Assembly (NCBI GenBank): GCA_015680685.1
Contig: MNCI01024020.1
Coordinates: 679,523 to 743,522 of the forward strand
DNA: 64,000 nucleotides
Origin: Gnetum montanum
Lineage: Eukaryota > Streptophyta > Gnetopsida > Gnetales > Gnetaceae
Direction of reading: 5' to 3'
Positions 46,261 to 58,449 of this stretch are shown here, in pieces; within the stretch, counting starts at the first letter, position 1, and each line of letters begins with the position of its first letter. Under the pieces are notes generated by a model. It did not search any database, was not told the origin of the DNA, and saw nothing but the letters and a program-made list of their open reading frames with translations. A program made the position numbers and the translations under genes.

Positions 46261-47081
46261 GATCTTTGCAAGAAATGGATATTAAGTTTAGCATACAATC
46301 TCTCTAAGAAATACTTCAGTCCACACATCTTTTCATTATTATCAACCAAAGTATTATAGGCCCCACTACTTTAAGAATGGATCCTAGTTCTTATGCACAT
46401 TAACCAATAGCTAGTTCATTAATCCAACCTCCTAATTCTCTACCACTAGTGCCACCACTCATCATGCAATGAGAAATGCCATTATAACCACAACAAAAAA
46501 ATGCTGCTAGGATAGTGAATATCTAGAGAGAGAGGATCATACCAGCAATACCAAAGGAAAATCAAGGAAACATCTTTTCTTCAAGACAAGTCCAAAAAAT
46601 ACTAGTAGAGCAAGGACTTCATCCAATCAAGTTCCTTAAATGATAGATCCTCCTACAAACACTATGCTTCTACAACAACCAGCTCAAAAACTTACAATTG
46701 TCATGCCAATTGAAATAGTATCATACTGGATAAAAGTAGAAAAACTTTCCAAGAAAAGGATATCCTAAATCATGATCATACACAAACAACAAGTAGCAAG
46801 CATGGAGACTTAATACCTAAAATTAAGAACAAATAAGACAACATAGTTGGCTCTTCTGAGATGGAAAGACCATATAGTCCAACACAATATATATCTCCAA
46901 AAGATCAAAACTTGATAATCATCAATGTCACATGGGATAATAAATAAAAATTTAAATCACTAAGGGTGATAAATAAGAAATCCATAGTGTATGATACAGG
47001 GGTCTAGGGTCCATTTTCCAAACACTCATCCATGAGTTTAGCCATGAGAGAGATCTTGTATCTTGACTTAAGAATTGATAA
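46261..47081 (+). pseudogene. pol: E gag-protease linker and protease start
   Basis: Pro/Thr-rich linker remnants, then TIVMPIEIVSYWIKVEKLSK near 46700-46755, which aligns with HTVMLTHTITDWIKVGHLPK of F. After about 46770 the similarity to protease is lost and no catalytic motif is found. The rest of pol is missing. Confidence 0.55.
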
Positions 47082-47221
47082 ATGCTTTTCAAATTTTTTT
47101 TATTTTCTAATTTTTTGATTTACAATATTTTATTTTTGTTTTTACATTTCTTTACAATTTTTACATTCTTGATATGTTTTCTATTATTTTATACTTTTCT
47201 CATTTTTAATAAATTTATATT
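47082..47221 (+). other. T-rich post-pol spacer of E, left of D
   Basis: A very T-rich stretch resembling the start of the post-pol spacer of C and D (37260-37400, 52390-52560). The ATATT duplication of D ends it at 47217-47221. An 88-codon frame here is a product of base composition. Confidence 0.55.
47217..47221. repeat. Left target-site duplication of element D (ATATT)
   Basis: Exactly repeated at 55195-55199. Confidence 0.9.
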
Positions 47222-48094
47222 TGATGAAGTGATTACTCTAATTATTAGAGCAGTTATAATTAAAGTGGTTACTTTAATTATTAGAGTAGTTATTATTAGA
47301 GCAGTTATTATTAGAGCGGTTATTCTCAAGTTACTCCCGAGTCTATAAATGCAACACCCAGGCACACAATTGGGAGCATGTTTTTTAGTATTCAAGTAGT
47401 GAAATTCTTGCAATCTATCTATTTGAAATATTTTCCAAGTGCCTGTAGTAGGAGGTCTAAGTGTGAACAGATCTTTATTCAAACATTGATGTACCTGAGC
47501 ACACCATTGTGTTGGCAATAAAGGTGAACTCTTTGATTCATCCTTGCAGCACTTGAGATTTGTTTTCTTACACATTTATATTTTATTTTATTTTATGCAC
47601 TTTACATTCATGTTATTAGCATAGCAATTCATTTTGATCAATTAAGAAAATTGTTAAATTACACAAGCACAATCCCTTAAAGCATTTGTGTGACACTTGG
47701 TAGCTTAGAAAGGATTAGCATTTGACAGCCTAGTAGTGTTTACACAAAGTTCAGGATGTGTCCGGGAAGTGGGAACAGTTACTTATGTTAAGCTAGATTA
47801 GACTTTAGTTTCCTTAGCAATTAATCACTTTTATTTTTAATCACTCTTACTTTTATTCTTGTTCTAGGTGAGTAATTCCATAAAAACACAAAACAATAAA
47901 AATCATATGCCTCAGTCACACTTAACGATACAATTGCATTCCATAAGTGGGACTGGGAAGACAACGAACGAACAAAACATACACGTTTTTAGCTCTAGTA
48001 TACTTAGTAATTACAGTCTGCGGAATTTGATCAAATCGCACGTGAATGCTTATGATTCATATGGTTGGGCATAGGGGTACCTTACCACTCATCA
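47222..48094 (+). repeat. D 5' LTR
   Basis: 873 bp, TGATGA to TCATCA. U3 holds ATTATTAGAG at 47241, 47277, 47292 and 47307, the last three at exactly 15-bp spacing. The 3' LTR has one copy, explaining most of its shorter length. A TATA-like CTATAAAT lies at 47343-47350, and an AATAAAG signal-like run lies near 47518. Confidence 0.92.
47343..47350 (+). promoter_or_regulatory. TATA box in the D 5' LTR
   Basis: CTATAAAT just after the U3 repeat array. The same box is in the 3' LTR near 54441. Confidence 0.6.
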
Positions 48095-48095
48095 T

Positions 48096-48113
48096 TAGTG
48101 TCATTGCTAGGGA
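48096..48113 (+). other. D primer-binding site
   Basis: TAGTGTCATTGCTAGGGA, 12 of 18 matching the tRNA-Asp site. All six differences are C-to-T or G-to-A. Confidence 0.82.
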
Positions 48114-48256
48114 CTGTAGTTCTTTGTGCACTATCTAAGCCTAGTGAAATTTAGTAACCTTGTTGTTCGAACCCTAGGTGTCAAATCCTATGAAAAAAAA
48201 TTTATCATTATTATCAGTAAATTAAATTTTAATTGCATACTGTTTATTAACACAAA

Positions 48257-50440
48257 ATGTCTTCTTCTCATAGGAGCCCATCTTCGCCCAACGTAGTTCA
48301 AGTACCTCAACAATACTGGGTGGTATATCCTCATCCTGATGAGTATGTACCAAACTTTACCTTCATCTTACGTCAAGATGAACTAATGCGATGGTGTGAC
48401 ATGGAAGGCAACATTGTCTTGCCACCGAATTGATCTATTCCAGCAATGCTCCAATTAATGTTGGCACAACATGGGCTTCAACATCTCCATGGAGAATATG
48501 AGATGCGAGATCCTGACTTAAGGGATTATCATCCCACTGAAGTGCAAAGATTAACGGTTGTTAGCTGGAGCATTAGCATGAGCTTATGAAGGGTAAGGGA
48601 TCAAATATCTTTTCACCTCTGCTTGGCCCAATTGATAAAGGCAACCACTTATTCAATGATTCTCCTTTCTTTGATTTTGTTCAAGGAGCCCTTAACTAGA
48701 ATGTACAATCCATAGTTCACAATCTAGGTTCTGGTCAAAATGGATCCAATGACAAAAATGGATCCGAAGAAGAAAGTAAAAAAAAGGAGGATAAAGGAGA
48801 TCATGATCATGATTGTGAGCATTGAAGGAAGGGTGATAAGTGTCAGTGGGGAGCAAGTTCCCCTTCTCCTTCTCCTTCATCTTCATCTTCTTCTTCATCT
48901 AGTTTAGATTGTGGCTGTAGATGAAATAACCATGATGGAGGTGATCGACGGAACCATTAAAATAGAAGGGACCATCAGGACAATTGTGACTAAAGACATG
49001 GATAATCCAGAGAGGCCCATCATCAAGAAAGACAGGCTAGTAGGGAGCATCGTAGGCACCATCATCATGGCCTTGATGAACCTCTACTTGCTACTTAAAG
49101 TATGTTAAATATTGCAAAGGCTATGAGGATTCCAATAAGGCATGTGAAGGACAGTAAAATAAAGAGGCTGGATATGAACAACATTCCTCGATTCGAGGGA
49201 GGATATGATGCTAATCTACAAAATCATCTTCAGGCCTTTCAAGATGCATGTGCCTTGCAGAATATTGAAAATGACTGGCAAAAGTTGAAATTATTTCTAA
49301 GGACACTCATAAAGGAGGCAAAAAGTTGGTATCGATCCTTGGAACTAGAATCAATCAAGCAGTGGAGTATGATGTTGGAATTATTCAATGACAAATATCA
49401 AACATACTCCCAAGTATCTAATCTAAGGAAATAAATTCAAGAGTGGAAACAATGGAATCATGAGCCCTTGGATGTTGCTATTGGCCGATACTACTCTTTG
49501 TTACATAGGTGTCCCGACCATGGATACTCTCAGCTTGATCAACTTCACCATATCATAGATGGATTATGGTCCAAAACCAGGAAAACCCTTGGCATATATG
49601 CCCAAGGGAGATTAACAAAGTTGAGCATCCATCAAATTTAAAAATTAATTCAGCAGCTAGCCAAAGAGGAGGGAGAGTTGAGAAAATGTGAAAGTATAGA
49701 AGAATACAATAGAGATCCTTCTATTCAAAAGAAAGGGATTAGATTTTGTGATAATGAGGATGAATTTGCCAAAGATGAGGTGGTGAATCAGAAAACCTTG
49801 CAATTCCAAAAATTACAGTCAGAAATTATGGCTAAGGTTAATCAATTATGGGACTCCATGGACAATAAGTTTCAAGTTGTTTTAAAAATTGTTGAAGGGT
49901 CCAAGGAGCAAAGTGATGATCGTGAGCGTCAGAGGCATAAGGAGGCTAAACATGGCATATCTAAAGGTAAAGCTAAGATGGTTGTGGATAGTGATTGAGA
50001 TGATGATGGTGGATGTGATGTTTGCCAATATGAAAATCCTAAGGTATGTTGCCCAATTGTATCGGACTTGTAGAAATCTGGGATGTATTCCTTACATCCA
50101 TAACTTGCACATAGGCAAACACCCAAAAGATTGCCTTATCCATAAGGCAATCTTCAATAGTTCCACCAACCACAGTAATACTATCCAAGTGTAACTCCTT
50201 CACAACCTTACAAAGTATATCAACAATGGCAGAAACTACAATTGTGGGCATTGCCACCTCCAAGATAGCAATACCCTTACCGACAACCAGATCCATACGG
50301 TTATTATGTTCAGCAACCTTCATCCCCAAGGGACTCCTCTGGTCATATTGTTGCTTACTAGTTTCACCACTACCCTCTTGAAACATATCAATCACCCTAT
50401 CTAAGGAGAGATACCACCTACTAACCTCATGTACCTCCGA
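48257..50440 (+). pseudogene. gag: D gag
   Basis: Start ATGTCTTCTTCTCATAGGAG. HPDEYVPNFTFILRQDELMR (48333 on), charged linker, and a capsid-like domain open at 49102-49434 (MNNIPRFEGGYDANLQNHLQ) and 49678-49998. The knuckle near 50007-50046 reads CDVCQYENPKVCC, with Asn for His. The tail near 50300 reads YYVQQP with CAG where F has TAG. It is better kept than A, B, C and E but clearly a pseudogene. Confidence 0.87.
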
Positions 50441-50699
50441 TCCCTACACATACTCCTCCACCTTCTGCACAACTACCACCTGCTCCATCCATGCAGGGTC
50501 AATTGCCTGCACAACCATAGTAAAGGAACACTACAAGGATAGTTAACTTGCAATCAATTAACCCATCCAGTGGGTCAGAACCACGAACAAAGAAAATACC
50601 CTTCTTCCGACCCTGTAGTCTACCAAAGCCCTTGAATACATCAATGGTTGGTAACCCTACTCCTACACCTTCCTCTATTTCTTCTTTATTTGAGTTTCC

Positions 50700-51230
50700 T
50701 TCAAACCAAAATCCCTCTTGAATCCATACTATAATGCTGACACATGTTGTATCCAATTGGATTCAAGTTGGTAACCTACCCAGAAAATTAGTTGATCCCA
50801 AGATTTCCCTAGTTTACTTACAAATTGCTAGGGAATGAGCCTTGAAAAGCTCTTTTAGATTTTGGTTCTAGTGTTAATATGATCTTGCATGAGATGTACA
50901 CAATGTGAAACCTTCCTCTTTTGAAGAAGAGCAACATCCAGCTAGAACTAGTAGACTAGTCCATCACTGTTTCATTAAGACTAATTGAAGACATTGTCAC
51001 CACCATTTATGGGTGGTCATATTCAATTGATTTCCTAGTAATTAAAGTGGAGAACTGCAAAGGAGACTTTCCAATCATCATGGGAAATGCGTGGCTAAGT
51101 ACTATTGATGCCAAAATAGGCATTAGAGATCTTTCCTTGGAGATATCAAAAGAACATGAGTTTGGAAAGATCAAGAAGAAGAGAGTTTCATGTATCATGT
51201 ACAACAATTCAAGGTGTCATTGTGTGTAGA
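50700..51230 (+). pseudogene. pol: D aspartic protease region
   Basis: VSNWIQVGNLPRKLVDPKIS-like start near 50745, then LLDFGSSVNMIL near 50885, where the DSG triad reads DFG. GDFPIIMGNAWLSTIDAKIG and ISKEHEFGKIKKKRVSC follow in an open frame at 51047-51229. Inactive. Confidence 0.82.
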
Positions 51231-51439
51231 ATTTATGGTTAGTAAAGAAAACATCTATCTCTGCATTCAAGCATTGTGCACCAAAAGTTGATATCCAAAG
51301 ATGTTTGTATGCAGCAACCACAAAACAAGAAGGCACCTAGTGGCTAACAGCTAATACTAGTAGCAATACATTATGCATGGAATTGACTGAGGGCCTAGCA
51401 TACAAGTACGTTGCAAGTATGGATGAACTCGAGCAAATT

Positions 51440-52333
51440 CATCACTAGCTCTCCTAAGGAGCAAATGATGATGTCAATTGGGATGTGCTAGAAATTCAGG
51501 AAATGTTCAAGTGGGCAGAAGTAGTAGCCGTTACCAATTGTACATCCACCACTACTTCTCAGTTTGTATAACAAAACATCATAAATAGGTTTGGTGTACA
51601 TCATGTGTTAATTTCTGATAATGGAAATCATTTTACAAGTGTCACTTTCTAGAAGCTAATGCAATGCTTGGGGGTTGAACATTAATTCATAACACCATAT
51701 CACCCCGAAGACAATGGTCAAGCTGAAGTTACTAATTGGGAGATTATAAAAATCTTAACATGTACCATTAGCAAATCCTGAAGGGATTGGAGCACTAAAT
51801 TAAACAATGCCCTATGGGCCTATCACTCCATATGGAAGCTTCCCATTGGTTATTCTCCCTATAAGCTTATGTACAGAAAACTACCAACTTTGCCCATCCA
51901 ATCCAAGCTCTGTACACTCTCCACAGCCTGTGACCTTAACCTAGATCTAAGCTTAGCACAGAAAGAACGATTAATGAGTCCCAACTTGCTAGAAAAAAAT
52001 TGGTTAATGGCCTTGTCATCCAACGAGACACACAAGGCATTTAGCAAGAAACACCATGATCTCAGAATAAGAAAAGTAAAGTTTCAACTAGGAGACAAGG
52101 TTCTTTATTGTAATCCTACACATGTACCCCAACGAACCAAATTGCAAACATTTTGGGAAGGACCTTACATCATAGATGAAACTTTTCCATCTAGGGCCAT
52201 GATCATCCACAAACCTGACAGCCCAAATAAGAAATAACTAGTCAACATCCAACAAATAAAACTTTTCCATGAGCCTAACCCAACCAATGCAACAAACACC
52301 TCGTCAGATGGACAACCACGCTCAATTTTTTGA
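51440..52333 (+). pseudogene. pol: D integrase remnant fused to the pre-RT linker
   Basis: NDDVNWDVLEIQEMFK is the linker that precedes reverse transcriptase in C (DDTNWRELEIPKNFKQ). It continues in frame as WAEVVAVTNCTS, which in C and A lies inside the integrase core. LISDNGNHFTS (with the second Asp kept) and YHPEDNGQAEVTN follow. A long open stretch (51869-52237) ends with RKVKFQLGDKVLY and WEGPYIIDE, the GPY/F-like module. The stop is TGA at 52331-52333. Confidence 0.85.
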
Positions 52334-52502
52334 ATCTCTCCCTTCCAACTTAGTTGTGGGGGAGATGGACACCCATACTAACACTTTATGCGGCTCCTCA
52401 GTTTTTGAATTTTTTTTGTTTTACAAATTTTTCGTTTTACAACTTTTTATTTTCATCTTCTTTATTTTACATTTTTTTTGTTTTACATATTTGTATTTTT
52501 AA
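52308..52502 (+). pseudogene. D small ORF overlapping the pol end
   Basis: It opens MDNHAQFFESLPSNLVVGEM, 26 bases before the pol stop, with a Phe-rich tail. It is the same arrangement as in A, B and C. Confidence 0.4.
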
Positions 52503-53977
52503 GGTTATTGGTCTTTTCTTAGTTTTTGTTTTACACCATCATTAAAATATTTCAATATCTATTGTCTACTCTTTTACTTTCTTTTATGGTTATATTTGCT
52601 TATGTTTGGTGTGTTTCTTTACTTTTTCTACTAATAAGGTGATAGGTACAATGGTAATGCATTACTCAATGATGGTATATTTCATTTGTAATTTGATTTC
52701 AATGTCTAGTTTTTGACTTTGATAGTCGTTATTGATGACTAGGACATGGTTTATTTTCATGTCACAGGCAGTGAGTCCACATCATCCACCCATCCACTTT
52801 ATGATTTTTCTTGTTTTGGAAGAATGCAATCTCTTTTTCGTTAATGCAACTTTAATAAACTGGTGACTTGTGTAGTTTCTAGAATTGGGAAGGAATCAAA
52901 GGTTTGGATAGGATGTGGCTTCAAAGGGATGTAGTTTTCTTTGTCCTTTTCTATTTTCCTATGTACAGGAATGTTCTGGTAAGCTTCTCACCATTCCACA
53001 TCATTTCACAATAGGAAGTCAAATAAGTCCTTGCATGATATGGTTCTCATCACACACAAAAAAGATGACAATTCAAAGCACATCCTTTGGATAAAATAAA
53101 TGTGAAAATTACATGGGTATTTACATGGTGTGGTTCCCATTCAAAAAAAAACATGGAAATTTAAAGCACACCCCTTAGAACAAATAAAAGGGCTACAAGC
53201 ACTAGTTATGAGACTTGTCTTATCTCCTCTAACTAAGGCCCTTTTTCACTTCCTATCTTCTCTCCCATTTCGAATGATGATTATTTTGTGAAAGAATTCT
53301 TATATTTTAGGGATGGGCTTGCCTTAGAATGTCGATGCGAAGTCACTAAAAGTGGTTGGTTTTGATCTAGACTACGAAAGGATCCTACCAAGTCAATTAA
53401 TCACAAACTTCACAAGAGGTTGTATGTGACCATAATTAGGAACTCCATTCCACTTTCTCTGTCATTCATCTATGCTTTCCATATCTCACCTCATTGCTAG
53501 TTTCATGTTTTGATTTGGTGTTCTAGTTTGATGTGTTGGGTTTCTCAGTTAATTACTTTTGAGTTTTTGCACTTAACTTTTCGTAATCATTAATCATCCA
53601 TGGAGCCCATGGACTCCTTGGTTTGAAGTTATGAAAGGGCATAAAAGGCATGTGCCTGCTTTGGTGACGACCCACTTGCATATTTTTTTGATTTGGTTAA
53701 GTTAAGTTCTTTATCCTTAGACATTGTTACAATCAAATTCTTTTTATTCACCCCATCCATGTCATCCAAATTTTATGCACCTTCATAACTGTTTGTAATG
53801 AATTCCTTTTTATTGTTGTAAATACCCTCTTTCCGCTACTCCTTGTGTCAAGCTTTTTCTGAATTGTATGGATCGCTTCTCTTATTTAACCCATTCGTCA
53901 ATCTTTCCACTAACAATATCAAGCTATCAATCTATCACAATCACAACTTGGCTAGATAAAATCATTGATGAGACAAG
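52503..53977 (+). other. D post-pol spacer
   Basis: T-rich start, then the 'ggcttcaaagggatgtag' and 'gcatgatatggttctcatca' stretches and a 'ggcatgtgcctgctttggtg' stretch near 53648, shared with A and B. No gene. Confidence 0.7.
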
Positions 53978-54036
53978 GTATTTAGCCATTATTTATGTAC
54001 TATATATACTAATCCTTAATTTTTGTGTGATTGCAG
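53978..54036 (+). other. Candidate 59-nt intron before the ORF3 exon in D
   Basis: ACAAG|GTATTTAGCC ... ATACTAATCC ... TGATTGCAG|TGG. Donor, acceptor, a T-rich tract and a near-consensus branch motif (TACTAAT) are intact. The layout matches A almost base for base in length. Confidence 0.55.
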
Positions 54037-54110
54037 TGGAAAGCGTGGACTAGAAGAAGGACTGTCGTCACCAAGGAGGATGCAACCATATCACTTGGGG
54101 GAGATTGTTC
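54037..54110 (+). pseudogene. D short ORF3 exon remnant
   Basis: The bases after the acceptor (GTGGACTAGAAGAAGGAC) resemble A's ORF3 start (ATGGACTGGGATAGGAGG) but lack the ATG and carry a stop. The long ORF3 body is absent. Confidence 0.35.
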
Positions 54111-54378
54111 ATGACCACTAGATCTCTTTACCTCTCCCTCATTCTTCTATTGCCAATAGGGGTTGGATGTCCTTTGGATCCATTGGTGTTCTTTCCTAAT
54201 TGTCATGAACATCAATTTTGTACATAATTGTAATATTGTATGCTCTGGCACTTTTGTATTTGTCCATTTTTTCTATACCACTCTACATGTCAATAAAATA
54301 AGTCCACACCTTGCTAATATATTTTGTAAGGAACTTGTTCCTCTTCTTTTATATTCAAGGATGAGTTTTCATTCAGTC

Positions 54379-54387
54379 GTGGGGGTA
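54379..54387 (+). other. D polypurine tract
   Basis: GTGGGGGTA directly before the 3' LTR, the best-kept tract in the window. Confidence 0.8.
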
Positions 54388-55194
54388 TGATGAAGTAGTT
54401 ACTCTAATTATTAGAGTGGTTATTCCCAGGTTACTCCCGAGTCTATAAATGTAGCACCCAGGTGCACAATTGGGAGCATGTCTTTTAGCAGTCAAGTAGC
54501 GAAACTATTGTAGTCTGTCTATTTAAAATATTTTCCAAGTGCCCATAGCAAGAGGTCTAAATGTGAATGGATCTTTATTGAAGCATTGATGTACCTAAGC
54601 ACACCATTGTGTTGGCAATAAAGATGAGCTCTTTAATTCATCCTTGCAGCACTTGAGATTTGTTTTCTTATGCATTTATATTTTATTTTATTTTATGCAC
54701 TTTACATTCATGTTATTAGCATAGTAATTAATTTTGATCAATTAAGAAAATTGTTAAATTACACAATTATGATCCCTTCAAGCATATGTATGACACTTGG
54801 TAGCTCAGAAACAATTAGCGTTTGACAGCCTAGTAGTGTTTACACAAAGTTCAGGATGTGTCCAGGAAGTGGGAATGGTTACTTGTGTTAAGCTACATTA
54901 AACTTTAGTTTCCTTAGCAATTAGTCACTTTTATTTTTAATCACTCTTACTTTTATTCTTGTTCTAAGTGAGTAATTTCATAAAAACACAAAACAATAAA
55001 AATCATATGCCTCAGTCACACTTAACCATACAATTGCATTCCATAAGTGGACTGGGAAGACAACGAATGAACAACACACACACATTGTTTAGCTCTAGTG
55101 TACTTAGTAATTACAGTCTGCAGAATTCGACCAAATCGCATGTGAACGCTTGTGATTCATATGGTTGGGCATAGGGGTACCTTGCCATTCATCA
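54388..55194 (+). repeat. D 3' LTR
   Basis: 807 bp, TGATGA to TCATCA, pairing with 47222-48094. Only one ATTATTAGAG unit (near 54408) is present. Confidence 0.92.
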
Positions 55195-55199
55195 ATATT
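55195..55199. repeat. Right target-site duplication of element D (ATATT)
   Basis: Exact match to 47217-47221. Confidence 0.9.
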
Positions 55200-55664
55200 C
55201 TTTAATATCTTTTAATTTCTTTCTCTATTTTCCATTCTTATCATTTTTCAATGATTTTTCATCATTTTTCTTGTACATATTATTGTTGATTTGTCCAATA
55301 AGGTGCAAAGGAATAAATCAAGATGTCATCCTAATAGGATGATGAAAGTTACTCTATATTATCAAATCATGAAGGATTGATTCTATATATAGTGAGACCA
55401 TGTCAATCATCCACTCATTTCCAATAATAAGAGGTTCTTAATCTGGATCATTGAACTTAAAAGGACTCCCAAGGGAAGGGGGGAAGATATTAATAAGTTT
55501 CCCAAATTAAAATTCTTTACAATAAAGCACACACCAATTTTAACATGGTTCCCCAACTTGGGTAGTCCACACTCAAAGGGTAGTTTGCACTCACACCTCC
55601 AAACTTTGTTCCTTCCAAATGTGATTTGAAGGGTCCACACCTTGTATAATCTTCAAGCCCCCAC

Positions 55665-55820
55665 TCTAGAATGTTGTGCTGCAACAATAACTACTCAACC
55701 TTGCAAGGTCCCATCAAGTTTGGAATGTGGTTTTCATGCTTCCAAAACCTTTGCAATATTGAGCTCTGCTCAAGAGTGTTGTGTCGCAACACCAACCACT
55801 CAATCTTGTAGGATCCTGAC
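55665..55820 (+). repeat. Short direct repeat, period about 105 bp
   Basis: 'gaatgttgtgctgcaacaat' at 55669 and 'gagtgttgtgtcgcaacacc' at 55774 each continue into 'actcaaccttgcaagg' and 'actcaatcttgtagga'. The period is 35 codons in an open frame (ECC-ATxTTQ-C). Confidence 0.6.
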
Positions 55821-56184
55821 AAGCTCAATCAAGATGCCTTCCTGCAAGAAGCACATCAACTCCATAGGGCAACAAGGAAGAACAATTACAAGGGATAATT
55901 GCAAATTAGTTTGCTGATCCTTGTACTTTGAGGTACAACATACTTTACAATGAACAAATGATGATATAATGAAGAGCAACAAAGATCACAATGATTAACA
56001 AAATGACTATACAATGATTACACATAAGCTTGCACATTTACCAATGCATATGATGTATTCTTATATTTTTCATGCTTCTAAATCCATCTTGGAACTTGGG
56101 AAACGGCTAGCCAATGATCACTAATGGTTATGGAAGACATCTTGTTCATTCCTGAAACATCTTTCTATATTTTCCTTCTATTCT

Positions 56185-56440
56185 GGGAAGATGTCTTTGT
56201 CTAAGGAAGATATCTTTCTAAAATTGGTCTTCATGCCGTCTTTGTAGGAAGACATCTTTGTCTATGGAAAGATGTCTTTCTAAAATTGGTCTTCATTTTG
56301 GAAAGACTTCTTTGCCTAGGGAAAGAAATATTTTTCTAATGAAAGACATTTATTGTTTTGTAGAGACATCTTCAAATGTGGTACCCACTAGAAAGACATC
56401 TTTAGTATGGGAAAGATTTCTCTTCTATAGGGACCAAAAA
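56185..56440 (+). repeat. Cluster of short 'gaaagacatcttt' repeats
   Basis: A unit of about 50-60 bp ending 'ctttctaaaattggtcttcat' occurs at 56188-56235 and 56248-56297. Further 'gaaagac(a/t)(t/c)cttt' motifs occur at intervals of roughly 20-40 bp to 56420. Confidence 0.65.
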
Positions 56441-58449
56441 TGAAACTGCTTGTTTTGATGTTGGGAGCCTCCAGATGCCTCCAAACAAGTCCCCATAGAC
56501 CTTATAACCTTCTAGAATTAGTAAAATGAGCTAGAAACACTTTGAAAAAAAACATCTAGGAATAATCCTTAACAAAAATAGATACATTTTGTTTGAATTC
56601 TTTGTATTCATCCATGCTCCCTTGAGTCCTTTTCTCTTTCTCCTCTAAACAAAACAACCACACAAACATCCTTGTACTCCATTTTTCTTAATATTTTGAC
56701 ATAATAAAAGATCAACACTTACCATGGTCATAATGATATTCTTTTCACAATAAAACTAAAATAAACTTGTGATCATTATGCTTGGATAGAAAAGTGAAGA
56801 ACCAAGTGGAAATGAAAAGGGTTTGACATCAAGGGGATTTTTGGATTCTCTGAGACTACTACTATGAGTCTTATCTTATTTTTAAAGAGTGTATTATTTT
56901 CTTTAGTTCTACCGAAAAAGGGAAGTATGAGTACAATAAGTGTTACCTTACCATGTCATCAAAAAGACATGTTATCCATGCTTGAAGGTAGTCCTCTGGT
57001 AAGGTCAACATAGTAAAATTATAATAAATGCCTAGAATAAAATTTCTAGGGGTCCCACTAGGAAAACATGTTACCTATGCTTGAAGGTAGGTAGCTTCTC
57101 AAAAATCTCAAAAATAAGTATGCTATTAATAAACTTCTTCCTTTAACAACATTACCAAGTGATAAGGCTTCTTGTAGTAACGATACTCTTATGGTTGCTA
57201 GTTTTGGGATGATATAATGCAATGTTACTAGTTAACAGTATGGACTTGGTTTGGATCTTGGATAGAACAATTAATGACCACTTTAACCATACATTACACA
57301 AAATAATTCATTATGCCTATGATAAGACATCTCATGCCCCAATTTCTACAATTCTTTCAAATCTCATTCCACCTCACTGGATATATTATCATAATTCTAT
57401 AGTTTTGTATAATATAGTGTTGTTTTCCAAACGTGGCTATACTAACATGTGTGTTTTGTAAGACAGGTATGTTCTAAATTCAACTCCTTGAATGCCTATG
57501 GACACTTATAGGTGTGGTTATATAAGGGTATTAAGGGCTGGAGCTTGCTTTGAGGAGGACCCATTTATAGAACTCTTATACCTCATACCTGATGATCAAT
57601 TCCACATCATCTTATGCCTTCATAATACTTTAATAATCAATCTAATACTTTTCTAAGTTTACATATCTAAAAATACACTTAACAATTCTCACTCCATCTC
57701 ATATACATTCAATAAACCTTTTTTGCTAAGATTCTGTATGACCTTCAAATGCCAAATTTCTATAATCTAAGCATCATCTATGGTTAAAGACCCTTCAGAT
57801 AACCTTTATATCTTCCAAACTGTCCAATTGACTTAATTTTTCTATCATAAATAGCCAAAAATCCAAAAAAAATTTACTGTTGATGTCATATCTACGATGT
57901 CGCATGACTTACAATAGCATAGCTGTGATGTTGCACATATAAAAATCTATATGTATGCGTAGAGAGTTAGAAAAATTTTTCATTCTGCAATTTCATAACA
58001 AAAGGAGTTCATGTAGTTTTTTCTAATCTCTAATGATTGAACTTCCTAACACCATAACTTCCTCACCACAACTCCAATTTTCATGATTCTTGAATCCTAT
58101 TGATCCCAGAGTGCTCAACTTAGTTGTGGGCATAGGAGGGTGTTTTGCATGTAAATAAGGAAGGTTGAGCCAAACTTTTCTAACATCAGAAGATAATATT
58201 AAGCGTAAGTATAAGAAAAAAAATAATATTTTAAAAAACTAGTAAAATAAAAGCCAATGGACTTAACTAATTCTCCTAATCAATCATTCAATGGTATAAT
58301 AAATGAAAAAAAATGATGTGAAAGGCCATAACAATCAAAGATACAACAATTAAGGGTTTCTTTTTGAATTTCTCCAACTTTGCAATCATAATAAGAGCCA
58401 TAACTACTAATAAGAATAAAAATTAGATCAAACTAAGAATACAAGAAAG

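Larger units (their letters stand above)
47222..55194 (+). mobile_element. Element D: Athila-like element lacking reverse transcriptase, nested in E
   Basis: 7973 bp: 5' LTR 47222-48094, primer site 48096-48113, gag from 48257, protease to about 51230, then an in-frame join at about 51513 into mid-integrase, pol stop 52333, spacer, candidate intron 53978-54036, a very short ORF3 exon, purine tract 54379-54387, 3' LTR 54388-55194. Relative to C, about 2.06 kb (reverse transcriptase, RNase H, integrase zinc finger) is missing. It would need another element's enzymes to move. Confidence 0.92.
55200..58449 (+). other. Probable E spacer with extra unassigned DNA
   Basis: 55200-55270 is T-rich like the spacer left of D. 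About 56826 ('gacatcaaggggattttt') and 57540 ('ttgctttgaggaggacccat') match post-pol spacer landmarks of C, B and D. The 55300-56800 part does not match and may be another old insertion. No gene is supported. Frames at 55642-55917 and 57222-57461 look like chance. Confidence 0.45.

Noticed and set aside
47082-47348. An 88-codon hydrophobic frame as a membrane protein
   Set aside because: It spans the border of the T-rich spacer and D's LTR; the Phe/Leu content follows from T-rich DNA.
47189-47575. A 128-codon minus-strand frame
   Set aside because: It lies antisense in D's LTR, its Ile/Thr repeats come from the 15-bp array, and it is not kept in the 3' LTR.
55642-55917. A Cys-rich 91-codon secreted peptide
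   Set aside because: The Cys pattern comes from a 105-bp direct repeat, and there is no signal peptide or related copy.
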